The notes beneath the pieces were generated by a model. The model saw nothing but the letters and a program-made list of their open reading frames with translations, was not told the origin of the DNA and searched no databases. Below are positions 17,740-26,734 of a DNA stretch of 53,523 nucleotides, piece after piece (positions within the stretch are counted from its first letter, which is position 1; each line of letters starts with the position of its first letter). This DNA is from CAYUWG01 sp964448285 (GTDB lineage Bacteria; Bacteroidota; Ignavibacteria; SZUA-365). Location of the stretch: positions 1 to 53,523 of the forward strand of contig CAYUWG010000023.1 of assembly GCA_964448285.1 (NCBI GenBank). Reading direction: 5' to 3'. The position numbers were made by a program, and so were the translations under genes.

Positions 17740-18306
17740 TCAGCGGATTTCCGTTTCTGATAACGCCAATCGTCCGGTGTGAAGACCGGCGAGCATGAGT
17801 CCTGCAATCGTTTTGCTGTCTTCAATTTCACGGGATACGCACATGGCTATTGCCTTGTGTAAAGGAAGACGAATGACCTCGATGCTTTCTTCGCCTTGCT
17901 CCAGATGCCGCGTTCCCTCTGTCAAACCGGTCGCGAGAAAGATGTGCAGCACTTCGCTGCAGAAACCCGGCGTCGTCATCATCGACGAAAGCGGATGAAG
18001 GGATTCCGCATGCCAGCCGGTTTCTTCTTCCAACTCCCGTTGAGCGCAGAGCAGGGGATCTTCCTCTGGATGAAGTTTCCCTGCCGGGAGTTCCAAAATC
18101 TCGCGTTGCATTGGATAGCGGAATTGCCGGATGAGCAGCGTGTTGCCATTCGGAAAAAGAGCAACCGCCACGGCGCCTCCATGATGTTCGACGACCTCGC
18201 GCACGGAGCGATAACCCGACTCATGTTCCACTTCATCACGAAGAATGGTAAAGACACGTCCCGTATAGATGGTCTCACGCGCAGTAATTGAGAACGGCGG
18301 CGTCAT
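17740..18306 (-). CDS. Nudix hydrolase, ADP-ribose pyrophosphatase-like
   Basis: The 188-residue protein carries a complete Nudix box near residue 75 (G-K-L followed by A-Q-R-E-L-E-E-E-T-G-W). It also has the ADP-ribose pyrophosphatase hallmark E-L-P-A-G-K and an R-Q-F-R-Y-P segment just before it. It probably cleaves ADP-ribose or a related nucleotide sugar in the cytosol as house-cleaning. Its ATG overlaps the stop of the upstream MscS gene by four bases (ATGA), so the two are probably cotranslated. Confidence 0.87.
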   Translation of the reverse strand: MTPPFSITARETIYTGRVFTILRDEVEHESGYRSVREVVEHHGGAVAVALFPNGNTLLIRQFRYPMQREILELPAGKLHPEEDPLLCAQRELEEETGWHAESLHPLSSMMTTPGFCSEVLHIFLATGLTEGTRHLEQGEESIEVIRLPLHKAIAMCVSREIEDSKTIAGLMLAGLHTGRLALSETEIR

Positions 18307-19409
18307 GATTCCTTTGTCCCTGCGATTGCTTTTTCGGCGGATGGAGCGAGATGCAGGACACGTTGTGGAAAGGGAATCTCGATTTTGTTTTTCCGCAGCG
18401 TTTCATAGACGAGCTGGAGTAATTCCGCTCGCCGTGGATTGATGCGATTGGGATCGTTGATTTTGCAAATCACCTCGGCATCGACTGACGACGAACCGAG
18501 TGCCAACACGCGCACTTCGCTCGTCTCCGGTTCGATGATATCCGGTTCGGCATTCACTGCCTCGAGTATCACTTTTCGCATGAAGGAAATATCCGTTCCG
18601 TATGCGACGCTGAACGGCATACGGAAGCGCACGATGTCATTCGGGTAGGAGAGGTTCCAAATTTGGCTTTTCACGATCTCTGCGTTCGGTGTGATGATCA
18701 TGATGTTGTTGTCGTCGATCACTTTCGTGGAGCGGATTCCGATCTCCGCCACGTTGCCGAAGGTTCCATCGCCCAACCGCACGCGGTCGCCGACGCGAAA
18801 CGGCCGGTCGATCATCAGGACGAAGCCGGCTATCATGTTCGCAAGCGTCTCTTGGGCGGCCAGGGCAATGGCAAGCGACCCGACGCCCAACGAAACGACG
18901 AGTGTTGAGACGTTCTGGTTGAAATGATCGAGTATGATGATGATCGCAATGACGAAGACGAGGATTTTCAATATCCGGTTGATGAGCGGTGCAAGCTCGT
19001 CGTCGAGTTTCGTGTCGGTTCGCGATGCAACGGCTTTGAGATACCACAGGATGACGGTATCGATCATGCGGGAAATCACGAACGCGGCGTAGAGCATCAT
19101 CATCACGTAAAAGGCGGCGTTGATTCCCATCCCTAAGCGTTGGATGAGGTCCGTTTCTTCCGAAAGGTTGAGCGCGCTCGTCGTCCAGTACGCGGTGAAA
19201 AGAAGCGCAAAAGCACCGATGGAGTTCGCGAGTACGTTCAGCAGTTGGTCGTCGAGCGCGTTCTTCGTTCGTTTTGCAAGACGCATTTGAATCAGGACGA
19301 GGAGAAGCTTGAGGAGCTTCCCGACGAGATACCCGCAGACAATGATGATGAAGGCTGAGAGCACGTGCGCCCAGAGACTATCGCCCAAAAGGAATTCAAG
19401 TATATTCAT
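18303..19409 (-). CDS. MscS-family mechanosensitive ion channel
   Basis: The 368-residue inner-membrane protein has about five hydrophobic segments in its first 200 residues. The pore-lining helix follows the MscS pattern G-V-G-S-L-A-I-A-L-A-A-Q, with the next helix A-N-M-I-A-G-F, then the conserved beta domain (I-D-R-P-F-R-V-G-D-R-V and G-I-R-S-T-K-V). It would open under hypo-osmotic stress. ATG at 19409 is chosen over 19463 because AAGGAA lies upstream and the protein then starts directly into the first helix. It is divergent from the release-factor-like gene with only 47 bases between the starts. Confidence 0.88.
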   Translation of the reverse strand: MNILEFLLGDSLWAHVLSAFIIIVCGYLVGKLLKLLLVLIQMRLAKRTKNALDDQLLNVLANSIGAFALLFTAYWTTSALNLSEETDLIQRLGMGINAAFYVMMMLYAAFVISRMIDTVILWYLKAVASRTDTKLDDELAPLINRILKILVFVIAIIIILDHFNQNVSTLVVSLGVGSLAIALAAQETLANMIAGFVLMIDRPFRVGDRVRLGDGTFGNVAEIGIRSTKVIDDNNIMIITPNAEIVKSQIWNLSYPNDIVRFRMPFSVAYGTDISFMRKVILEAVNAEPDIIEPETSEVRVLALGSSSVDAEVICKINDPNRINPRRAELLQLVYETLRKNKIEIPFPQRVLHLAPSAEKAIAGTKES

Positions 19410-19456
19410 GGAGTTTCCTTCAGATGAGAAAAACCGAAAAAATATAGACCCACTCA

Positions 19457-19846
19457 ATGGCAATTACAATGAAGCAGGCTCGTGATAATACTGATATTCC
19501 ATTGATCCCGATTCCTGAAACGGATCGCGATCTGTTGCTTGAGTGCGACGTGGAGACGTTTCGTTCATCGGGTAAAGGCGGGCAACACGTCAATAAGACG
19601 GAGTCGGGAGTGCGATTGCGGCACCGGCCCACGGGCGTCGTTGCCATCGCACAGGATGAGCGAAGCCAGTTTCAAAACCGGCGGATAGCTCTTGCGCGGC
19701 TGCGAAAAAAACTTGAAGCGAACAACAGGAGAAAGAAAAAACGAATCCCCACGAAGAAGCCGGGAGCGGTTCGATCGACGGAACGGGAGGTGAAGCAACG
19801 GCTCTCTGCGAAGAAGCGCCTTCGGAAACCTCCATCGGAGGAATAG
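19457..19846 (+). CDS. Peptide chain release factor-like protein (RF-1 domain, GGQ)
   Basis: The 129-residue protein consists of the peptidyl-tRNA hydrolysis domain of class I release factors. The catalytic motif is S-S-G-K-G-G-Q-H-V-N-K-T-E-S near residue 35, followed by V-R-L-R-H-R-P-T-G and a Lys/Arg-rich C-terminal tail. There are no codon-recognition domains. Small GGQ proteins of this type rescue stalled ribosomes or release peptides from split subunits (ArfB and mtRF-R relatives). The basic tail would contact ribosomal RNA. Confidence 0.83.
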   Translation: MAITMKQARDNTDIPLIPIPETDRDLLLECDVETFRSSGKGGQHVNKTESGVRLRHRPTGVVAIAQDERSQFQNRRIALARLRKKLEANNRRKKKRIPTKKPGAVRSTEREVKQRLSAKKRLRKPPSEE

Positions 19847-19884
19847 CGGGAAACGCAAGCTCGTTACTCTGCTCGTTCGCTATC

Positions 19885-20433
19885 TCATTTCCACTTGATG
19901 CTGCAGCCCACGGAAGGGATCGGAGCGATGGTGATTTCCCTTCCGGCGAGGAGATCCTCCAGTACTGTTGCGAGGTCATGACGCGTTACCATCGTCGGGT
20001 TTTGCCAGTTATCATCGATGCGTCCGTTGTAACGCAAGCGACGATCACGGTCGAATACGAATACATCCGGCGTGCAAGCGGCATTGTAAGCGCGGGCAAT
20101 TTCCTGTGATTCATCGCGAAGGTAAGGGAAGGGGAAATTCTTTGCCTTTGCGCGAACAACCATTTCCGCAAACGAATCCTCCGGGTACGCTTCGTCATCG
20201 TTCGGATTGATGAGCACGAATTCCACGCTCCGCGGTCGATAACGTCGTTGCAAATCGATCAGCCGGTCTTCACTTGCAATTGCGTACGGACAGTGATTGC
20301 AGGTGAAGACAACGACAAGGATTTCTGCCGAAGCAAAAGAATCGAGCGCGGTGATTTTTCCATCGACTCCAGGAAGGGCAAACGACGGAGCTTTCGTTCC
20401 AAGAGGCATGAGGTTCGAATATGTGAGAGCCAT
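19885..20433 (-). CDS. Thioredoxin-fold peroxiredoxin/AhpC-TSA-like protein
   Basis: The 182-residue protein begins with a redoxin-type segment (G-T-K-A-P-S-F-A-L-P-G-V-D-G) and has the C-N-H-C-P-Y motif near residue 47, with a later T-P-D-V-F-V-F-D cis-Pro region. It belongs to a common thioredoxin family with a CxxC of the form T-C-N-H-C-P. There is no signal peptide, so it should be cytosolic. Its exact redox partner is unknown. It is convergent with the GGQ gene, with 38 bases between the stops. Confidence 0.82.
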   Translation of the reverse strand: MALTYSNLMPLGTKAPSFALPGVDGKITALDSFASAEILVVVFTCNHCPYAIASEDRLIDLQRRYRPRSVEFVLINPNDDEAYPEDSFAEMVVRAKAKNFPFPYLRDESQEIARAYNAACTPDVFVFDRDRRLRYNGRIDDNWQNPTMVTRHDLATVLEDLLAGREITIAPIPSVGCSIKWK

Positions 20434-20555
20434 TTCTTTTCTGAACGTTGTGAAGATAGGGAGACAGTCTCATCCCATGAAAAAATCCTGAATTCGTAAG
20501 TTGAAATCAACATGAACGCGATTACGCCATCAATCGATACTGTTTCTGCTGTCAA

Positions 20556-21590
20556 ATGAGTGGTATGCGGATGTTCAAACCGGGATCGTTTCTGTTTCGA
20601 GTCCTGCGCAGAATCGCATTTGAAATCAATCTTCTGTGCTACCGATTTGGTTTTCGTTATGTACCCGTGTTGCCGTACTGGTTGGACGTCGAACCGATCA
20701 ACATCTGCAATCTTGCCTGTAACCACTGTCAGGTAACGCACTGGTCGAAACCGAAAGCCGTATTGAGTATCGAAAGCTTCAAGTCCCTGCTGTCGCAATT
20801 TCGGTTTCTCCGGACGATCAAGCTGCAGGGAATGGGAGAGCCGTTTCTGAACAAAGACATATGGCAAATGCTCCGGCTTGGTGAACGACGAGGAATCGAA
20901 ATGTTCACCATTACGAACGCGACCGTGCTGACCGAAAAGATCATTGGCGAACTCAAAACACTTTCGAAAACCGGCATCATGTTCAGCATCGACGCGGGAA
21001 AGAAAGATTCGTTCGAGTCGATCAGGGAGGGAAGTCATTTCGAGACGATCCTTGCGAACATCCGTCGTATCGTTGCCGAGGTCGGCTCTACGCTGACTCT
21101 CGAGTTCAACACACTCCTTCTCAAGCAAAATATCTCGGAAGCTCTTGCCATCGTTCAACTGGCGAAAGAGTTGAAAATCGAACGGATCGTTGTTCGCGTT
21201 TCTGTTTGGGATTGGGCAAAGCCGAATACGATGGCACACACACACGACATGCAGATCGACATCCGCAGTCAAGATGCTTCGAAGGAAATAGAAAGGATGA
21301 AAGCTCTTGCCAAGGAGTGCGGAATAGAATTGCTGATCCACGAACACAACTCTCTGTCGAAGAAGAACAAGTGCACTCAGCCATTCACTGCAGCGTATAT
21401 CACAGCCGTCGGAGATGTGACGCCATGCTGCGTTCTCGCTGATTCAGATATCATAACATTTGGAAATGTCCATGAGCAGCCGTTCAGAAAGATATGGAAC
21501 TCGAAGGCGTACCGTGATTTTCGCAAGAGCATTTCGACGCACAATCTCCGTGAGTACTGCAAGGGGTGTTATATTCACTCGACTGAATGA
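20556..21590 (+). CDS. Radical SAM/SPASM domain protein
   Basis: The 344-residue protein has the radical SAM cluster motif C-N-L-A-C-N-H-C at about 51-58 and the G-M-G-E-P glycine-rich segment near 97. A C-terminal SPASM-type region carries extra cysteines (K-C-T-Q-P near 285, T-P-C-C-V near 300, C-K-G-C near 337). SPASM enzymes bind auxiliary iron-sulfur clusters and modify peptides, proteins or sugars. The substrate is unknown, and I see no short precursor peptide gene beside it. Its stop overlaps the start of the MetH-like gene by ATGA, which points to a shared transcript. Alternative ATG starts exist at 20568 and 20574. Confidence 0.87.
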   Translation: MSGMRMFKPGSFLFRVLRRIAFEINLLCYRFGFRYVPVLPYWLDVEPINICNLACNHCQVTHWSKPKAVLSIESFKSLLSQFRFLRTIKLQGMGEPFLNKDIWQMLRLGERRGIEMFTITNATVLTEKIIGELKTLSKTGIMFSIDAGKKDSFESIREGSHFETILANIRRIVAEVGSTLTLEFNTLLLKQNISEALAIVQLAKELKIERIVVRVSVWDWAKPNTMAHTHDMQIDIRSQDASKEIERMKALAKECGIELLIHEHNSLSKKNKCTQPFTAAYITAVGDVTPCCVLADSDIITFGNVHEQPFRKIWNSKAYRDFRKSISTHNLREYCKGCYIHSTE

Positions 21591-23425
21591 GCGTCGAACA
21601 CATGATTACCACTCATCCCTTTCTTGAAGCACTCAAACACCGCATTCTCGTTTTCGATGGCGCAACCGGCACGAGCTTTCAGTCCATGGACCTCACCGAA
21701 GGAGATTTCGGCGGCGCAGAGCTTGAGGGATGCAACGAGCATCTCAGCGTATCGAAGCCTTCCGCCGTGGAAGCGGTTCATCGTGGTTTCCTCGAGGCAG
21801 GCGCGGATATCATTGAGACGAATACGTTCGGAGCGACGAGTATTGTCCTCGAAGAGTATGGTATTGCGCATCGTGCCTACGAACTGAATCTCAGCGCTGC
21901 GCGCATTGCCCGCCGGATGGCAGCGCAATTCTCTACACCGGAGAAGCCGCGATTCGTTGCAGGTTCAATCGGACCAACGACCAAATTGCCATCGCTCGGA
22001 CACATTTCATTCGACGCGATGCGTGATTCATACCACGAACAAATGCGTGGCTTGCTCGATGGCGGCGTCGATCTCTTTTGCATCGAGACATGCCAGGATT
22101 TACTTCAAGCGAAATCCGCCCTTGCTGCAGCGCGCGATTTGTTCGACCAGCGTCAGATGCGCATTCCCATCATCGTTTCCGTCACCATCGAGGCCGTTGG
22201 TACGATGCTGATGGGAACGGACATCATGGCGGCAATCACAGCGATCGAGCCGTACGATATCGTCGATGTTTTCGGGATGAACTGTGCGACCGGTCCGAAG
22301 GAAATGGAAGAGAGTCTTCGCACGATTTGTGAGCAATCGGCCAAGCCTGTCTTCCTGATGCCGAACGCAGGGATTCCGGAAAACATCGGAGGTAAAACCT
22401 GCTACAAACTCACGCCGGACGAACTCGAGTATTGGGTTGGTGATTATGTGCGTCGTTTCGGCGTCAATATCATCGGTGGATGCTGCGGGACGACACCGGA
22501 ACATATCACACGGCTTGTCGGGCTTGCCGGGACGAATGCACCGAAATCGCGCACGGTTTCCTTCGCGCCGTCGGTCGCTTCGATCTATTCTGTAACTCCG
22601 CTCCATCTTGACCCGCCGCCGCTGCTTATCGGCGAGCGATGCAACGCGAACGGCTCGAAACGCTTTCGCGAGTATTTGCTGAAGGACGATTTCGATGGAA
22701 TGGTAATGATGGCTAAGGAGCAGCAGAAGGAAGGCGCGCACGTCCTCGACGTCTGTACGGCGTACGTCGGCAGGGATGAAGTTCGCGATATGACCGAACT
22801 CGTCAAGCGGCTGAATTCCGCAGTGCATATTCCGCTGATGATCGATTCCACGGAAGTGTCCGTCATCGAAGCTGCATTGAAGCATATCGCCGGACGCGGC
22901 ATCGTGAACTCCATCAATCTCGAAGACGGCGATGAGAAAGCGCTTCACATTCTTTCGCTATGCCGTAAATACGGCGCAGCCGTTGTCGCACTGACAATCG
23001 ATGAGAGCGGCATGGCAAAGTCCGCTGAGAAAAAATTCGATATCGCGTCGCGCATACGGACATTGGCGCATGCGGAAGGCCTGCGCGATCAGGACCTGAT
23101 TTTCGACACGCTTACGTTCACGCTCGGCAGCGGTGATGAAGAATTTCGCGCCTCTGCCACGGAAACCGTCCGCGCGATCCGAATGATCAAGAGAGAGTTC
23201 CCCGCATGCTACACGAGTCTCGGCGTATCGAATGTCTCCTTCGGTTTGAATCCTCATGCACGCCACGTTTTGAACAGTGTCTTTCTCCACTACGCTTGTG
23301 AAGCCGGGCTCGATATGGCAATCGTCCACGCAAGCAAGATCACGCCGCTTTACAAGATCGATGAGCGCGGACGCGAACTTGCGCTTGCATTGATCGAGGA
23401 CAGACGAGTCTGGGAAGAGGTCTGA
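21587..23425 (+). CDS. MetH-like homocysteine methyltransferase plus pterin-binding domain, lacking the cobalamin domain
   Basis: The 612-residue protein has an N-terminal homocysteine methyltransferase domain (about 10-315) with the zinc cysteines in G-M-N-C-A-T-G-P and G-G-C-C-G-T-T-P. A pterin/methyl-tetrahydrofolate-binding domain follows (about 345-610), with I-G-E-R-C-N-A-N-G and the late L-G-V-S-N-V-S-F-G-L. It stops at D-R-R-V-W-E-E-V, just where full MetH continues to the cobalamin cap, B12-binding and activation domains. No continuation is seen in any frame before the next gene at 23574. Either the B12 part is encoded elsewhere or the enzyme is truncated. Domain calls are firm; activity is uncertain. 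Confidence 0.88.
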   Translation: MSVEHMITTHPFLEALKHRILVFDGATGTSFQSMDLTEGDFGGAELEGCNEHLSVSKPSAVEAVHRGFLEAGADIIETNTFGATSIVLEEYGIAHRAYELNLSAARIARRMAAQFSTPEKPRFVAGSIGPTTKLPSLGHISFDAMRDSYHEQMRGLLDGGVDLFCIETCQDLLQAKSALAAARDLFDQRQMRIPIIVSVTIEAVGTMLMGTDIMAAITAIEPYDIVDVFGMNCATGPKEMEESLRTICEQSAKPVFLMPNAGIPENIGGKTCYKLTPDELEYWVGDYVRRFGVNIIGGCCGTTPEHITRLVGLAGTNAPKSRTVSFAPSVASIYSVTPLHLDPPPLLIGERCNANGSKRFREYLLKDDFDGMVMMAKEQQKEGAHVLDVCTAYVGRDEVRDMTELVKRLNSAVHIPLMIDSTEVSVIEAALKHIAGRGIVNSINLEDGDEKALHILSLCRKYGAAVVALTIDESGMAKSAEKKFDIASRIRTLAHAEGLRDQDLIFDTLTFTLGSGDEEFRASATETVRAIRMIKREFPACYTSLGVSNVSFGLNPHARHVLNSVFLHYACEAGLDMAIVHASKITPLYKIDERGRELALALIEDRRVWEEV

Positions 23426-23573
23426 TTCTATCGGTCACTGACGCACTTTTCGCTTCATGAATAGGGAGCGATCGAACACTCAACAGAGATGAGAACGCCT
23501 TTCGAAGTATTCATTTTCATCAGGGAAAATTGGCGTATCTTGCAACCCAGTCATCGGCTATTCTGCACGATAC

Positions 23574-24983
23574 ATGGCATTTAAGAAAGACGGCACATAC
23601 CTCACAACCCTCCTCCTGATCGATCTCTTCTCCCTCTCGCTTGCCTGGTTGGTGTACTATTTCCTCCGTGTCAAATCAGGATTGTTTGAAACGGCGACCG
23701 TTCCGGAAATCGTCCTGCCTCTCGTGGTGATCGCTTCCTATTGGATCATCCTCTTCAGGATTTTCGGTCTCTATCGCCCATGGTATGCACAGTCGCGAAC
23801 CGATGAAGTCATTACGATCATCAAGACCGTCAGCATCGGCGTCTTGATTCTGTTCTTTCTCGTTTTCATCGACGACGCTATGACGCAGGATCCGGGGACT
23901 TCACGACTGAAGATCGTCGTGTATTGGGCAATCGTCATCGCGTTCGTTTCGAGCGGCCGCATCGTGGTGCGCAGCGTTCGCCGTCGCATGCTGATGGCAG
24001 GCATCGGACACAGGAAAACGCTCATCATCGGTACACGCGAAGCTGCTGTTGAGCTTTCGCAAAACATCCGGGCACATCCGGCGCTCGGTTATAACGTGAT
24101 CGGCTATCTCTCGACGACCGAGGAAACAGAACCGATCGGAGCATCGGGAGTCGATCGCATCGGTACGCTCGATCAGCTGGAAACGGCGATCGAGAAATCC
24201 GATATCGAGGAAATCCTCATCACCGTGGATTCGTCGCAACACGAAGAGCTTCTGAACATCATCGGACGATGCAGCGCATACAACGTCGGCATCAAGATTC
24301 GCCCGGACTTGTACGACATCATCTCCGGTCAAGCCCGGACCAACCAGATCTACGGCATACCCCTCATCGAGGTCACGCCACAGTTGATGACGCCGTGGGA
24401 AGCGTTCCTCAAACGCGCGATCGATATCTGTGTCGCATTCATCGCACTCGTCATCGGTGTGCCGCTGTTCGTCCTCATTGCCGTTCTTCAAAAGCTTACT
24501 TCGAAGGGACCCGTGCTGTATAAACAAAAACGTGTCGGAAAGGACGGGAAGATTTTCTACATCCTCAAGTTCCGCACGATGTATCTCGGCGCCGAATCGA
24601 AGACCGGACCGCAATGGGCGCAGAAAGATGATCCGCGCGTTACGCCGCTTGGACGGTTGCTGCGCAGGTCGCATCTCGATGAATTGCCGCAAGTCATCAA
24701 CGTTCTTCAAGGGGATATGAGTCTTGTCGGGCCGAGACCCGAACGGCCGTTTTTCGTCGAGCAGTTCGTAAAAGAAATTCCCCTCTATCGGCGAAGGTTG
24801 AACGTCAGGCCGGGAATTACCGGTTGGGCGCAGGTGAAGCACACCTACGACCAGTCGGTTGAGGACGTGCGCGCGAAGTTGAGTTACGATCTTTTCTATA
24901 TCGAGAATCAATCCATCCGGATGGACTTGAAGATCATCCTCAGCACGCTGTACAACATGATCGCAGGAAAAGGCCATACGTGA
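23574..24983 (+). CDS. Polyprenyl glycosylphosphotransferase (exopolysaccharide initiating sugar transferase)
   Basis: The 469-residue membrane protein belongs to the WbaP/CpsE-type initiating enzymes. Four N-terminal helices (about 10-130) and a CoA-binding-like fold (about 145-260) are followed by a reentrant helix near 280 and the catalytic bacterial sugar transferase domain. That domain has K-F-R-T-M, D-E-L-P-Q-V-I-N-V-L-Q-G-D-M, S-L-V-G-P-R-P-E and P-G-I-T-G-W-A-Q-V. It transfers a sugar-1-phosphate to undecaprenyl phosphate at the inner membrane to begin a surface polysaccharide. Its stop overlaps the GTG start of the Wzi-like gene by four bases. Confidence 0.9.
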   Translation: MAFKKDGTYLTTLLLIDLFSLSLAWLVYYFLRVKSGLFETATVPEIVLPLVVIASYWIILFRIFGLYRPWYAQSRTDEVITIIKTVSIGVLILFFLVFIDDAMTQDPGTSRLKIVVYWAIVIAFVSSGRIVVRSVRRRMLMAGIGHRKTLIIGTREAAVELSQNIRAHPALGYNVIGYLSTTEETEPIGASGVDRIGTLDQLETAIEKSDIEEILITVDSSQHEELLNIIGRCSAYNVGIKIRPDLYDIISGQARTNQIYGIPLIEVTPQLMTPWEAFLKRAIDICVAFIALVIGVPLFVLIAVLQKLTSKGPVLYKQKRVGKDGKIFYILKFRTMYLGAESKTGPQWAQKDDPRVTPLGRLLRRSHLDELPQVINVLQGDMSLVGPRPERPFFVEQFVKEIPLYRRRLNVRPGITGWAQVKHTYDQSVEDVRAKLSYDLFYIENQSIRMDLKIILSTLYNMIAGKGHT

Positions 24984-26635
24984 AACGACTCGTCTGCATA
25001 GCGTTGCTCGGTACGATTCTGCCTGTCGTTCTTTTCGCGCAGGCCGAACACGTTCCGGTGAATCATCCCGTTTATGATTTCCTTTCACGCATGCAGGTGA
25101 ACGGCGACGTCATGCATTTCTCGGACGCAGTTCTTCCGCTTGAACGTAAAGAGGTGACGGAGTACTTGCGTTCACTCGGTCCATCGAGAGAGCGAATGAG
25201 CACAACCGAGCAAGCGCTTCTCGACCGGTTTACCGATGAGTTCGTTGCCGAGGCGGACGGAACGCAAAATCCAGTCGTGCTTTTCGGAAGTCAATCCGTT
25301 GTCGATGCGCTCGGTGATTCGTTCAGCGACCGGGAGAAATTTCTCTACCGTTGGATGAACGACGATCGGAGTTCGACTTTCTTCATGGAGTTCATCGGCA
25401 CTTCTGAGTTTCGTTCCATTTTCCAAGATGGAAAGCAAGCCGGAGTGTGGCTCGGTCAATTGGGAGGACAGTTTCGCGGGACGGTTGGCGGCGTGATCGG
25501 ATATGGACTTCGCGCAACGAATGGAACGACAGCAGGAAGCAGAACCGCCGCGCTTTCCAATTCCGCTTTGCGTCTTAATGCGAACTATGCGGATTGGCAG
25601 ACGAACTTCTTCGACATCACCGAAGCATATGTCTCCGGATCATGGTCTTGGGGTCATCTTACGTTGGGCAAGCAGTCGCTTCTTTATGGAAACAGCTTCG
25701 GCAGCCGTTCGCTCGTCAGCACGAACGCACCGCCGTTCGATGCAATCCGGTTGAACGTTCACGTCGGCGATTTTCGCTTTGCTTTCGTCCATGGTTTTCT
25801 TCGGGCGGAACAAGACACGCTCATTGGCCAACGACCTTTCTTCGAGAACAAGTACCTCGCACTTCATCGCGCCGAAGCAGATATCCTCGACGTCGTGCGG
25901 ATCGGTGTTTATGAAGCCGTCATCTATTCCCAAAGGCAGATCGATCCGGCGTATCTCAATCCCATCAATTTCTACAAGTCCGCTGAACACGCGAGCGGAG
26001 ATCGTGATAATCCGATGCTGGGTTTCGATATTACGACGCTTGCATTTCGTGGGACTCAGTTCCGCGGATCGTGGACCATCGACGACGTGGACTATTCGAA
26101 GTGGGGGACGGATTGGTGGGGAAACAAGTTCATCTGGCAAGCCGGCGTGGCGAATCATTCGTTGATGGCGAATACCGAGTTGACGGTGGAGTACACGCGC
26201 ATCGAGCCGTGGACGCTTTCGCATACGTTTCGCAACAATGAATACACGAACAAGAGCGTATCCATCGGGCTTGAACTTCCACCGAACAGCGACGAGTGGT
26301 TCCTGCGGCTTCGGCATTGGGTCGGCTCTTCGATCATCCTGCAAGGTTCGTATCAGTTTCGCCGCCATGGAGCGGATGAGATTGACGATGAGGGAAAGGT
26401 CATCCGAAGGCACGGCGGGAACATCAACGCGCATTATGTCTGGGGTGGGGATGCTCTTCTTGCGCCGTTCCTCGGCGGAGTGCGTGAGACGCAGCACGTC
26501 CTGACCGCCGGATTGCGATTCGAGCCGTATCGCAACCTCGTGATGGATGCGACTTACCGTTTGCATGTGCTCGAATCGTTAGGCATCACCCGAACGGAAC
26601 ATCTCGCTTCGTTCCTGATCGAGGTGATCTACTGA
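24980..26635 (+). CDS. Capsule assembly Wzi-like outer-membrane protein
   Basis: The 551-residue product starts with GTG and a signal peptide ending V-V-L-F-A-Q-A. The N-terminal part (about 25-100) is helical, with V-Y-D-F-L-S-R-M-Q and a Leu/Glu-rich segment, and the rest is a run of alternating aromatic beta-strands typical of an outer-membrane barrel. Layout and context match Wzi-family proteins, which anchor capsule polysaccharide at the cell surface. The four-base overlap with the initiating sugar transferase supports a joint role. The call rests on general architecture more than on a unique motif. Confidence 0.7.
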   Translation: MKRLVCIALLGTILPVVLFAQAEHVPVNHPVYDFLSRMQVNGDVMHFSDAVLPLERKEVTEYLRSLGPSRERMSTTEQALLDRFTDEFVAEADGTQNPVVLFGSQSVVDALGDSFSDREKFLYRWMNDDRSSTFFMEFIGTSEFRSIFQDGKQAGVWLGQLGGQFRGTVGGVIGYGLRATNGTTAGSRTAALSNSALRLNANYADWQTNFFDITEAYVSGSWSWGHLTLGKQSLLYGNSFGSRSLVSTNAPPFDAIRLNVHVGDFRFAFVHGFLRAEQDTLIGQRPFFENKYLALHRAEADILDVVRIGVYEAVIYSQRQIDPAYLNPINFYKSAEHASGDRDNPMLGFDITTLAFRGTQFRGSWTIDDVDYSKWGTDWWGNKFIWQAGVANHSLMANTELTVEYTRIEPWTLSHTFRNNEYTNKSVSIGLELPPNSDEWFLRLRHWVGSSIILQGSYQFRRHGADEIDDEGKVIRRHGGNINAHYVWGGDALLAPFLGGVRETQHVLTAGLRFEPYRNLVMDATYRLHVLESLGITRTEHLASFLIEVIY

Positions 26636-26734
26636 ACCGCTCTTTTTCCTTGTCGCAGCGCGTTGCATATTCTCGCGGGTTGTGCGTGCCGCATGTCCCT
26701 TCACATATCAGAAACAGTCGGGAAGGCGTTTGAT

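Noticed and set aside
20259..21347. Long minus-strand open frame (362 codons) across the radical SAM gene
   Set aside because: It is antisense to a gene with clear cluster motifs, also covers part of the thioredoxin-fold gene, and its product has no signal or motif.
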